Origin: Rubrivivax sp.
Lineage (GTDB): Bacteria > Pseudomonadota > Gammaproteobacteria > Burkholderiales > Burkholderiaceae_C
Direction of reading: 5' to 3'
Assembly: GCA_027487905.1 (NCBI GenBank)
Contig: JAIYCR010000098.1
Coordinates: 1-64,000, forward strand
DNA length: 64,000 nucleotides
A model generated the notes under the pieces. It saw only the letters and a program-made list of their open reading frames with translations, was not told the DNA's origin and did no database searches. The position numbers and the translations under genes were made by a program. Positions 1 through 11,457 of the stretch are shown here, one piece after another. Each line of letters begins with the position of its first letter. The stretch's first letter is position 1.

Positions 1-1
1 C

Positions 2-58
2 GCCAGCAACGGCGTGATCCACGTCATCGACAAGGTGCTGATCCCCAGCCCCCTTTGA
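2..58 (+). CDS. Fasciclin-domain protein, C-terminal fragment
   Basis: Only the last 18 codons lie in the window. They read ASNGVIHVIDKVLIPSPL and then TGA. The pattern N-G-x-I-H-x-I-D-x-V-L-x-P is the conserved C-terminal strand (H2 box) of fasciclin/FAS1 domains, which are secreted or surface adhesion modules in bacteria. Nothing can be said about length, signal peptide or number of domains. Confidence rests on this single motif, which is quite specific. Confidence 0.75.
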   Translation, partial: ASNGVIHVIDKVLIPSPL

Positions 59-122
59 GGGCGAAGCCTGGCCTTCGCAATGGCCCTCGGCGTGCTTTCA
101 GGAGGCCCTGCAGGGGCCTGGA

Positions 123-153
123 ACCGGACGTGAAGGCGCCTTCAAAGTCCGGT
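123..153. terminator. Candidate bidirectional terminator hairpin
   Basis: A nested inverted repeat, ACCGGAC (123-129) and GTCCGGT (147-153), encloses the 12-base palindrome GAAGGCGCCTTC (132-143). It lies just after the fasciclin stop and overlaps the stop of the convergent small gene, the expected place for a shared terminator. There is no T-run, so intrinsic termination is not proven. Confidence 0.35.
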
Positions 154-399
154 GCTGCGCTGCCACCAGCGCACCGCTCGAGGCGGCGTGGTGGTGGCCT
201 GTGCGGGGTTGCTCTGCGGAGCGGCAACCGAAGTGGCGACCGCAGCGGAAACCGGCCCAGGTGCCTCGGGTCGCTGCATTGCCTCCAGCGCGAACGAGGC
301 ATCCAGGCCGAAGGCGGTGCCCATGTCGGCGAAGTCGGGGCCCAGGCGCTCGCGCTGGCGCTCACGCCATTTGCGGGGGGAGAAGGCGGCGAGGTTCAT
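142..399 (-). CDS. Small hypothetical protein, 85 aa
   Basis: I do not recognise the family. The ATG at 399 is preceded by AAGGGG about seven bases upstream, a good ribosome binding site, which is the main reason to accept the gene. The N-terminal third is basic and rich in R, W and E (S-P-R-K-W-R-E-R-Q-R-E-R), followed by an acidic-hydrophobic stretch and a Pro/Ala-rich low-complexity tail. No signal peptide or membrane segment is seen. It is probably a small cytoplasmic protein; its tail may be unstructured. It is convergent with the fasciclin gene. Confidence 0.45.
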   Translation of the reverse strand: MNLAAFSPRKWRERQRERLGPDFADMGTAFGLDASFALEAMQRPEAPGPVSAAVATSVAAPQSNPAQATTTPPRAVRWWQRSTGL

Positions 400-658
400 G
401 GCGCACCCCTTGGGTTCGGGCGGACGGGTCAGGTGGCCCTTGGGGCCGGTTGCCGCATGCAACCGACCGTGACCACCGGATGAAGTGTGAAACGCCAGGG
501 ATGACGCCGCCATGACGACAAGCGGTCGGAATGCCCATTAGTTCCGCCGAGACGCGGCCTTTCCCGGGGGTGGCGCTGAAACGCCACACCGGGCTCCACC
601 GTCCGCAGGAGGGCGGTGGCGGTGGCCGCAGCCTCCGCCCGCCCTTTGCCTCGTCGCT

Positions 659-1861
659 TCAGGCGGCCGCGCCCAGCACCGCCGCCATGGCCTCGGCGGT
701 GCGCTCCACATTGCCCGCGTTCAGGCCAGCCACGCACATCCGGCCTGATCGGATCAGGTAGACAGCGAACTCGTCGCGCAGGCGGTCCACCTGCTGCGGG
801 GTGAGGCCGGTGTAGCTGAACATGCCCTGCTGGCGCAGGAAGTAGCTGAAGTCGTGGCCCGGCAGCCGTGCCGACAGCACGCCGTGCAGGCTGCGGCGCA
901 TCGCCAGGATGCGCTCGCGCATCTCGGCCAGTTCGGCCTCCCACAGCGCGCGCAGGTCGGTGTCCGCCAACACATGGGTCACCAGGCCCGCCGCGTGCAG
1001 CGGGGGGTTGGAATAGTTGCGGCGCACGGTGGCCTTCATCTGGCCCAGCACCCGCTCGGCCTGGCTCGCATCCGGGCACACGACGGTGAGCGCGCCGCAG
1101 CGCTCGCCATACACGCTCATGCTCTTGGAGAAGGAGTTGGCCACGAAGAAGGGCGCGCCCGACGCGGCCAGCGCCCGGATGGCATAGGCATCGGCGTCGA
1201 TGCCCGAGCCGAAGCCCTGGTAGGCCAGGTCCAGGAAGGGCAGCAGGCCGCGCTCGTGCATCAGCGGGATGAGCCGGTCCCACTGCTCGGGGCTCAGGTC
1301 CACACCGGTGGGGTTGTGGCAGCAGGCGTGCAGCAGCACGACGCTGCGCGGGGGCAGGGCGGCGATGGCCTCGCACATCGCCTCGAAGCGCACACCGCCG
1401 GTGGCCGCGTCGTAGTAAGGGTAGGCGTGCACCGCCACGCCGGCGCCCTCGAACAGCGACCGGTGGTTGTCCCAGGACGGGTCGCTCACCCACACCGCCG
1501 ACCCCGGGAACCAGCGGGCGAGGAAGTCCGCGCCCACCTTCAGGCCGCCCGAGGAGCCGACCGTCTGCAGCGTCACCGCACGGCCGCTGGACAGCAGCGG
1601 GTGGTCGGCACCGAAGAGCAGTGCCTGCACCGCCCGCCGCATCGGCGGGCTGCCTTCGATGGGCAGGTAGGGCTTGGCGCCACCCGCGGCGGCCAGGCGC
1701 TGCTCGGCCAGCTGCACCGCACGCATCACCGGGATGCGCCCCTGCTCATCGAAGTAGATGCCGATGCTCAGGTTGACCTTGTGGGGCCGCGGGTCGGCCT
1801 GGAAGACCTCCACCAGGGCGAGGATGGGGTCACCGGCGAAGGGTTCGACGTGGCTGAACAT
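659..1861 (-). CDS. tyrB: Aromatic amino acid / aspartate aminotransferase
   Basis: This is a 400-residue class I PLP-dependent aminotransferase of the AspC/TyrB subgroup (the family is about 396-400 aa, so full length). It exchanges amino groups between aromatic amino acids or aspartate and 2-oxoglutarate in the cytoplasm. Visible landmarks are the N-terminal D-P-R-P-x-K-V-N-L-S-I-G-I-Y block, HNPTG before the PLP-contacting Asp/Tyr region, the Schiff-base lysine in NSFSKSMSVYGER, and the C-terminal SGR whose Arg binds the substrate carboxylate. It lies 45 bp downstream of the glutathione peroxidase gene on the same strand, so the two may be co-transcribed. Choosing between TyrB and AspC specificity is a judgement from overall similarity. 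Confidence 0.88.
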   Translation of the reverse strand: MFSHVEPFAGDPILALVEVFQADPRPHKVNLSIGIYFDEQGRIPVMRAVQLAEQRLAAAGGAKPYLPIEGSPPMRRAVQALLFGADHPLLSSGRAVTLQTVGSSGGLKVGADFLARWFPGSAVWVSDPSWDNHRSLFEGAGVAVHAYPYYDAATGGVRFEAMCEAIAALPPRSVVLLHACCHNPTGVDLSPEQWDRLIPLMHERGLLPFLDLAYQGFGSGIDADAYAIRALAASGAPFFVANSFSKSMSVYGERCGALTVVCPDASQAERVLGQMKATVRRNYSNPPLHAAGLVTHVLADTDLRALWEAELAEMRERILAMRRSLHGVLSARLPGHDFSYFLRQQGMFSYTGLTPQQVDRLRDEFAVYLIRSGRMCVAGLNAGNVERTAEAMAAVLGAAA

Positions 1862-1906
1862 GGTGTGGGATGGACGGTGGAGAAGGTTTCGACGAAGGCG
1901 AAGCGT

Positions 1907-2434
1907 TCAGGCAGCGCTTGGCAGCGGCGCCGGCGCCGGCGCAGGCTCGGCCAGTGCGGCCTCGATGTCCCGCTCGAGCGATTCGGGCGTCGTCGTGGGG
2001 GCGTAGCGCTCGATCACGCGGCCGTCGCGGCCGACGAGGAACTTGCTGAAGTTCCACTTCACCGCCTCCAGGCCGAGCACGCCGGGCTTGCTGGCCTTGA
2101 GCCACTGCCACAGCGGATGGGCCTCGGCGCCATTGACCTGCACCTTGGCCATCATCGGAAAGCTCACCCCGAAGTTGCGCTCGCAGAAGCTCGCGATCTC
2201 GGCGTTGCTGCCCGGGTCCTGGGCGCCGAACTCGTTGCTCGGAAAGCCCATCACCACCAGGCCCTGGTCGCGGTGGCGCCGCCACAGCGCCTCCAGGCCG
2301 GCGAACTGGGGCGTGAAGCCGCAGGCGCTCGCGGTGTTGACGATCAGCAGCACCTGGCCGTGGTGGTCGGCCAGCCGCACCGGCGCACCGGTGATGGAGG
2401 TGGCGACGAAGTCGTGCAGCGAGGGTTCGGCCAT
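1907..2434 (-). CDS. Glutathione peroxidase (thioredoxin-fold peroxidase)
   Basis: At 175 residues it has the length of bacterial glutathione peroxidases, which reduce H2O2 and organic hydroperoxides using glutathione or thioredoxin. Motifs in order: NTASACGFTPQF with the peroxidatic Cys (normal Cys form, not selenocysteine), GFPSNEFGAQDPG, and KWNFSKFLV carrying the active-site Trp and Asn. The C-terminus ends in an Ala-Pro repeat tail. The ATG is preceded by AGGAG at a good distance. It is likely the first gene of a pair with the aminotransferase downstream. Confidence 0.92.
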   Translation of the reverse strand: MAEPSLHDFVATSITGAPVRLADHHGQVLLIVNTASACGFTPQFAGLEALWRRHRDQGLVVMGFPSNEFGAQDPGSNAEIASFCERNFGVSFPMMAKVQVNGAEAHPLWQWLKASKPGVLGLEAVKWNFSKFLVGRDGRVIERYAPTTTPESLERDIEAALAEPAPAPAPLPSAA

Positions 2435-2512
2435 CTGCGGCTCCTGGGGAAGAACGCGGTGGCCGATGGTAGTGCTGGCGGGCGCGGAGATTCCCGCGCC
2501 ATCCGCCGCCGC

Positions 2513-4003
2513 TCAGGGCCGCATGAAACCCAGGTCGCGTCCCGCGCCGAAGTTGCCGAGGTTGGGGAACACCTCGTTCAGCCCGGTCTCGGACACGCCG
2601 AACCAGCGGCCCAGCGTGGCACCGATCTGGTCCACCGCGGTCACCGGCAGGAAGCTGCCCGAGCCCACCTCATCGTCCTGGTTCAGCCCGAGCGTGGGGA
2701 AGCGGCCCACCACCTCGCGGCCGCGCACCGCGCCGCCCATGACGAAGTGGTGCGAGCCCCAGCCGTGGTCGGTGCCATCGCCGTTGCTGGTGAAGGTGCG
2801 CCCGAAGTCGGACGCGGTGAACAGCGTCACCTGGTCGCGCACCCCCAGCGTGCCCAGCGTGGTGTCGAAATAGCCCAGCGCGTGCGACAGCCGGGCCATC
2901 AGGTCGGCATGCACCCGGTTCTGGTTGTCGTGGGTGTCGAAGCCGCCCATGCTGACGAAGAACACCTGGCGCCGGGTGCCCAGCGAGCTGCGCGCACCGA
3001 TGATGCGCGCCACCGTCTGCAGCTGCTGGGCGAGGTTGTTGTTGGAAAGCGCCCGGGTCGAGGGCAGCGTGACCTGGGTGGGCGCGGTCACGGCGGAGGC
3101 GGTGAAGGCCCTCTGGAAGTTGGCCTGCGCGTCTATGGAGCGCTTGGTGATGGCCGCGTACTCGCGGGCATAGAGGTTGTTGTAGTCGGCAGCGGTGATG
3201 AGCGTGCTCAGCTGGCCGGATGCCGCCGTCGAGCCGAACAGCGTGCCGGTGACGCTGCCCACCGCCACCGCGCCGCTGCCGCTGACCTGGTACTGGAACA
3301 CGTCGCGGCCGGACAGGAAGACGGCATTGCCGGCGGTGGAGATGTTGGTGAACAGCGCATTGCCCGAGTTGCCGGCGGCCATCAGGTCGCCCAGGCGGCC
3401 GCCCCAGCCGATGCGTGCGCCTTCCGGGGACAGCGCCTGCCAGGTGGACTGCTGGTCGTTGTGCGAGAAGAGCTTGGCCGGGCGGGGCGCGGTGTTGCCG
3501 CGGTACTGCGCCTTGGTCAGCGGCTGCACCAGCGGGCCGGCGTTGGCCAGGATGGCCAGGCGCTGGTCGACGTTGAAGAGCCGCTGCGCCTCGGGCATGG
3601 ACGGGTGCAGCGCAAAGCCGCGGGCGCTGTTGCCCGGCGTCAGCGTGTAGGCGGGGGTGAGCCCGAGCACGCCGCCCAGTGCGGCCGGCGTGGCCATGGC
3701 GGCGTTGGGGTCGGGCGCGGCGCCCACCGGGCGCAGCGCGATCGGGTCGGGGGCCTGGTTGCGCACCGTGGTGTAGGTGTTCCACGACGCGGTGTCGGTG
3801 GGCAGCACCATGTTGGCCGAGTCGTTGCCGCCGAACAGGAACAGGCAGACGATGGCCTTGTAGTCGTTGGGTGTCGTCTGCGCGGCGGCCGTGCCCAGCG
3901 TGGCCAGGTTCAGCGCGAAGGGCGCGCCGGCGGTGCCGACGCTGCCGCCGATCAGCGAGGCGGTGCGCAGGAAGGCGCGGCGGGTGGCGGGGCGGTGGTT
4001 CAT
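2513..4003 (-). CDS. DUF1501 family exported protein
   Basis: A 496-residue protein of the DUF1501 family (related to the sulfatase/alkaline phosphatase fold). It begins with a Tat signal: T-R-R-A-F-L-R-T-A followed by a hydrophobic run and an A-A-A-Q cleavage region near residue 41. The metal-site-like segment FLFGGNDSANM follows, with MGGFDTHDNQ in the middle and DFGRTFTSNGDGTDHGWGSHHF toward the C-terminus, all typical of the family. It sits 70 bp downstream of a DUF1800 gene; this pairing is conserved in many bacteria, but its substrate and role are unknown. An AGGA precedes the ATG. Confidence 0.88.
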   Translation of the reverse strand: MNHRPATRRAFLRTASLIGGSVGTAGAPFALNLATLGTAAAQTTPNDYKAIVCLFLFGGNDSANMVLPTDTASWNTYTTVRNQAPDPIALRPVGAAPDPNAAMATPAALGGVLGLTPAYTLTPGNSARGFALHPSMPEAQRLFNVDQRLAILANAGPLVQPLTKAQYRGNTAPRPAKLFSHNDQQSTWQALSPEGARIGWGGRLGDLMAAGNSGNALFTNISTAGNAVFLSGRDVFQYQVSGSGAVAVGSVTGTLFGSTAASGQLSTLITAADYNNLYAREYAAITKRSIDAQANFQRAFTASAVTAPTQVTLPSTRALSNNNLAQQLQTVARIIGARSSLGTRRQVFFVSMGGFDTHDNQNRVHADLMARLSHALGYFDTTLGTLGVRDQVTLFTASDFGRTFTSNGDGTDHGWGSHHFVMGGAVRGREVVGRFPTLGLNQDDEVGSGSFLPVTAVDQIGATLGRWFGVSETGLNEVFPNLGNFGAGRDLGFMRP

Positions 4004-4073
4004 GGGGCGGTCCTGGGCAATGACGAGGGTCGGGCGGCTCGGGCGGCTGCGGCTCGGGGTGTGGCCGCCGGGC

Positions 4074-5894
4074 TCAGGGCTGCGCCAGGTAGTCGGGCGA
4101 GGCCATCGTCAGGAAGATGGCGATCGAGGCCCGGTTGCGCCGGGCGGCATCGATGGCCGCCTGGTTGGTCACCGTGCCGGCGCTGTTGACCGTGGGCGCC
4201 GGAATGGTCACGCTGATGAGGGCGGCCATCAGCGCCGCGCGCTGCCGGTCGGTCATGCGTCCGCCCATCAGCAGCAGGTTCATCCGCTCGATGAGCTCGG
4301 TCGGGTTTCCCGCGCTGGGCTTGTCGGCCAGCGCCATCTCCCGCTCGTAGTTCTGCCGCACGTCGCGGCCGGTGTTCACCGCCACCCAGGTCTGCAGGTA
4401 GTTCAGGTAGCCCGCCACCGACACCTCATGGGCGAGCTGCAGCTCCGGCGACACCAGGCCGTTGTTGGCCAGGTCCGTGCGCGGCGGCACGTAGCCGGGG
4501 CGGTAGAAGTTGAAGACCGACGGCGAGCGCATCGGGGTCTGGCCCAGACGCGTGGCGGCGTCGTCGGTGTTGTCGATGCCCGTCCAGTTGCCGCTGGCGC
4601 TCGTCGCGTTGAAGGCCCGCATCCAGTGGGCCAGGCGCAGCACCGGCTCGCGCAGCTTGCCCTCGGCATCGGCGGCGGCGGGGCTGCGCGCCTCGGCATC
4701 GAGCAGCACCGCGCGCAGCACGGCCTTCATGTCGCCACGCACGCCCGCGCCGTTGTCGGCGAAGGCAGCGGCCACCCGGCCCACATAGGCCGGACTGGGG
4801 TTGCTCTTGACCAGGCGCTGGATCAGCTGCCGGCCGATGAAGGGGCCCACGTTGGGGTGGTTGAACAGCGTGTCCAGCGCGATCTTCAGGCTGGCCCGGG
4901 GGTCGGCGGTGGTCTGGGCGGGAATGGTCGTGCCCAGGAAGCGCTTTTCCAGCGTCGAGTGGAAGGCCGGGTAGGCGCTCATCGGCTGCCAGTCGCGGTC
5001 AGGGTGGGGCGCGCCGCCCTGGAAACGGGTGGTGGTGCGGTCGGCCTCGTTGGGGCCGGCATACCAGCTGAAGCCGGTGAACACGCGCGCCAGGCCCTGG
5101 ATGTCCGCGCCGGTGTAGCTCTCCTGGTCCTGGCCGTTGGGGCCGGGCTTCTTGATGCCCTGCGCGTCGAGCTGGTACAGCCCGATGGAGAAGAGCTGCA
5201 TCACCTCGCGGGCGTAGTTCTCGTCGGGCACCCGGCCGGTGGCGGTGTTCTCCTTCTGGTTGCGAAGGTGGGACAGGTACAGGCCCATCATCGGGTGCAG
5301 CGTCACCGCCTCGAGCAGGTCGCGGTAGTTGCCGAAGGCCTGCGCACCCAGCATGTCCAGGTAGCTCGCCACGCCGCGCGGGTACTGCGCCACGTTGCCG
5401 TCGTTGAAGGACACCACGAAGATCTGCGACAGCGCGAAGGCCACCCGCTGGCGCAGCGGGTCCTGCCCGGTCACCGCCTGCTTCCAGAAGCTTTCCAGCA
5501 GGTGCCCCTGGCTGGACATGCTGCCCACCGGCAGCTCGCCCAGGCGCTGGTCCATGTAGGCGCGGTGCAGCGTCTGGGGCGCTGCGAACTGCGCGTTGAT
5601 CCAGTCGCCGTAGGTCTGGGCGGACAGCGCCGCGATCGAGGCCTCGGTGGGTCCGAAGGTGGCCTGCGCCAGAAAGCGCGAGGCGTCCGCGGCACTGGGC
5701 TGAACCACGGCCGCGGCGGGCCCTTCGGCCGAAGGCGCACCGGCACCGCCGCAGGCGGCCAGCAGCACGGCAGCCGCCAGCGGGGCGAGCCAGCCCAGGC
5801 GCCGAGGTGTGGCGTCGGGGGCGGCGGCCTCAGGGGCGGTCGGCTGCGGCGTCGCGGGGGCTGGGCGGACGGGGCGCTCGAACAGGGCAGGCAT
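4074..5894 (-). CDS. DUF1800 family lipoprotein
   Basis: Long protein of the DUF1800 family. I start it at the ATG at 5894 (606 aa), which has GGAG upstream and places a lipoprotein signal close to the N-terminus: a hydrophobic segment ending L-A-A-C-G-G. The open frame continues upstream to 6104, but that extension has no signal-like character. Family hallmarks include R-F-L-A-Q-A-T-F-G-P-T near residue 70, the N-Y-A-R-E-x-M-Q-L-F-S-I-G-L-Y block, and the L-x-H-P-N-x-x-x-F-I-G-x-x-L-I region. It is exported and probably acts with the downstream DUF1501 protein. Biochemical function is unknown. Confidence 0.88.
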   Translation of the reverse strand: MPALFERPVRPAPATPQPTAPEAAAPDATPRRLGWLAPLAAAVLLAACGGAGAPSAEGPAAAVVQPSAADASRFLAQATFGPTEASIAALSAQTYGDWINAQFAAPQTLHRAYMDQRLGELPVGSMSSQGHLLESFWKQAVTGQDPLRQRVAFALSQIFVVSFNDGNVAQYPRGVASYLDMLGAQAFGNYRDLLEAVTLHPMMGLYLSHLRNQKENTATGRVPDENYAREVMQLFSIGLYQLDAQGIKKPGPNGQDQESYTGADIQGLARVFTGFSWYAGPNEADRTTTRFQGGAPHPDRDWQPMSAYPAFHSTLEKRFLGTTIPAQTTADPRASLKIALDTLFNHPNVGPFIGRQLIQRLVKSNPSPAYVGRVAAAFADNGAGVRGDMKAVLRAVLLDAEARSPAAADAEGKLREPVLRLAHWMRAFNATSASGNWTGIDNTDDAATRLGQTPMRSPSVFNFYRPGYVPPRTDLANNGLVSPELQLAHEVSVAGYLNYLQTWVAVNTGRDVRQNYEREMALADKPSAGNPTELIERMNLLLMGGRMTDRQRAALMAALISVTIPAPTVNSAGTVTNQAAIDAARRNRASIAIFLTMASPDYLAQP

Positions 5895-6066
5895 GGCGGA
5901 CTCCGGTGGGGCGGCGCGCAGTGTGCTGTCGGCGCAGCGGGCGCCGTTGCCAAACGCGTCACGGATCGTGGGATGCTGACAGGGCGTTACGACCCGCCGG
6001 TGAACAAATGAAACAGCGCGGGGAGCCGCCCTCAAGGCCGCGTGCCGACGGCCGATAACGCCGCGC

Positions 6067-8877
<2,811 letters not shown>

Positions 8878-8964
8878 CGGCAGCAGCACTCGGTCGCAGG
8901 GTTCGACGACCCGTGGCCACCGGGCTTGCCCAGGCTCACCACGGGCCCGCAGGGGCGGGTCGGG

Positions 8965-9076
8965 TGAGCGCCGTTCTCGCCAGCGATGCGGCGGGGCCGG
9001 GGGCCTCGTGCATCGCGGGACATCCCGAGCCTGGCGGTGGCCTCGCGGCTCGACCGTCGCAGCGCTCCTCGGGAAG
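8965..9076 (-). ncRNA. S-adenosylhomocysteine (SAH) riboswitch
   Basis: On the minus strand this leader shows the SAH riboswitch layout. TCCCGAG (9074-9068) pairs with CTCGGGA (9029-9023) as P1. Between them are the conserved GGAGCGCTGCGAC and GCCAGGCTCGG segments. GCGATG/CATCGC arms (about 9016-9011 and 8989-8984) form a downstream helix. The final AACGGCGCTC puts GCGCTC (about 8971-8966) in position for a pseudoknot with GAGCGC near 9068-9063. The leader ends about 88 bases before metH. In this class, SAH binding raises expression of SAH-recycling genes such as ahcY and metH. Recognition is by primary-sequence consensus and pairing that I checked by hand. Confidence 0.88.
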
Positions 9077-9082
9077 ACCCGG

Positions 9083-9088
9083 ATTCTA
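9083..9088 (-). promoter_or_regulatory. Candidate -10 element for metH
   Basis: TAGAAT on the minus strand lies where it would start a transcript about 7 bases downstream, at about 9076, the first base of the SAH riboswitch P1 helix. No convincing -35 box is seen. The fit of spacing to the riboswitch 5' end is the main support. Confidence 0.45.
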
Positions 9089-9204
9089 GGAGCGGCGGCG
9101 GCCCGAAACACAGTGGTCGGGCCCGCGACTTGCCAAATCGTCGGTCTGCCGACGGTGACGGCATCATCGACGGGCCGGCACCCACCCCTTCCGATCCCTC
9201 TCGC

Positions 9205-9894
9205 ATGTCCGCCTTGCCACCGCCCCTGCCACCGCCCTTGCCGCCGCACTTGCCGCCTCGCCAGCCTCAGCGGGCCGCCTGCACCCGCCGCCGCTTCCTG
9301 AGCCTGGGTGGCGCGGCGTCGGCCGGGTCGGCCGCGGCGCTGTTCGGCCTGACGGGCCTGAGCGGCTGCGCCAGCCGCCCGCCGGTGCCGGTTCCGCTGC
9401 CGCCCGCGGCCTCCTCGGTGCCCGGCTCGGCCGGCGGGCCCGCGCGTGGCGGCGGCGACGGTGCCGCAGCCTTCGTCTGGTCGCGAGACGCCGAGTCGGC
9501 CTTCACCGCCTTCAGCCGCTACCTGGGCCCCGGCCCGCTGGTGCGGCGCAGCGGCGACGACCGCGTCTGGCTGGTGCTGCCGGGCGAGAACCTCTATCCC
9601 GACGGCCGTGCGGCGCTCGCGCCCGCGGCCCGCCGCTGGCTCGATCAGGTGGCCCTGGTGATGCAGGCCTGGCCGGCCAGCGAGGCGCGCCTGGTCGGCC
9701 ACACCGACGCCCGGGGTGCGGCCGCGGCCAACGACGCCCTGTCGCTCGAGCGGGCGCAAAGCGCGCGCGACTGGCTGGTGGCCCGCGGCGTGCCGGCCCG
9801 CAGGCTCAGCCTGGCCGGCCGGGGTTCGCGTGACGCCGGTGCGCCTGGCGGGGACCGGCGGCTGGAGTTGCTGCTGGGCGAGCGAGTGCGCTGA
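9205..9894 (+). CDS. OmpA-like peptidoglycan-binding lipoprotein with Tat-type signal
   Basis: A 229-residue exported protein. After a Pro-rich start, the signal region combines a twin-arginine motif (R-R-R-F-L-S-L) with a lipobox (L-S-G-C-A), so it is probably a Tat-exported lipoprotein. The C-terminal 100 residues form an OmpA/MotB-like domain: [34 protein letters not shown] and GRGSRD are the usual peptidoglycan-contact blocks. It would tie the outer membrane to the cell wall. The gene sits on the plus strand between the two metH parts, which are on the minus strand, and is divergent from the riboswitch-controlled metH leader. Confidence 0.82.
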   Translation: MSALPPPLPPPLPPHLPPRQPQRAACTRRRFLSLGGAASAGSAAALFGLTGLSGCASRPPVPVPLPPAASSVPGSAGGPARGGGDGAAAFVWSRDAESAFTAFSRYLGPGPLVRRSGDDRVWLVLPGENLYPDGRAALAPAARRWLDQVALVMQAWPASEARLVGHTDARGAAAANDALSLERAQSARDWLVARGVPARRLSLAGRGSRDAGAPGGDRRLELLLGERVR

Positions 9895-9933
9895 GCCGGC
9901 GCGGGCGGGTCCGGTGCCCGACTGGCTTCAGGC

Positions 9934-11049
<1,116 letters not shown>

Positions 11050-11064
11050 CGCCCGATTCTAGGA

Positions 11065-11457
11065 ATGACCCACCTTCTCCCCCTGCAGGCCTGGGACTGG
11101 CTGCAATCCAGGCCCGACGCGGTGTTCATCGACATCCGCATGGAGATCGAGCACCTGTACGTCGGCCATCCCCCCGGCGTGGTGCACCTGGCCTGGTACG
11201 AATACCCGGAGCTCACGCCTGATGCGGCGGCCTTCGTGGCCGCGGTGGAGCGCGAGGCCGGTGGCCGCGAGCGGCCGGTGCTGCTGATCTGCCGCTCGGG
11301 CAATCGCACTGTGCATGCGGGCCAGGCCCTGGAGGAGGCGGGTTTCCGGGAGGTTGCCCACGTCGTCCACGGCTTCGAGGGTGACCTGGACGAGCGGGGT
11401 CACCGTAGCCAGCTCAACGGCTGGCGCTTCGATCGCCTGCCCTGGGGGCAGCTGTAG
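11065..11457 (+). CDS. Rhodanese-like domain protein
   Basis: A 130-residue single-domain rhodanese. The active-site loop is L-L-I-C-R-S-G-N-R-T, with the persulfide-carrying Cys followed by R-S-G-x-R, as in sulfurtransferases; the CH2A-like start DAVFIDIRMEIE and the end HGFEGDLDE...LNGW are typical of a family common in Burkholderiales. It likely moves sulfane sulfur in the cytoplasm, but the substrate is unknown. It starts 15 bp from metH on the opposite strand, and its last 44 bp overlap the 3' end of the convergent GGDEF-EAL gene. Confidence 0.85.
   Translation: MTHLLPLQAWDWLQSRPDAVFIDIRMEIEHLYVGHPPGVVHLAWYEYPELTPDAAAFVAAVEREAGGRERPVLLICRSGNRTVHAGQALEEAGFREVAHVVHGFEGDLDERGHRSQLNGWRFDRLPWGQL

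Noticed and set aside
570-587. Hairpin GTGGCG-CTGAAA-CGCCAC downstream of the aminotransferase gene
   Set aside because: A six-base GC stem without a T-run, 70 bases past the stop, is expected by chance at this GC content.
854-4189. Very long plus-strand open frame over the aminotransferase, peroxidase and DUF1501 genes
   Set aside because: It is antisense to three clear family genes and its translation is low-complexity (His/Arg/Gly/Val-rich), the usual shadow in high-GC DNA.
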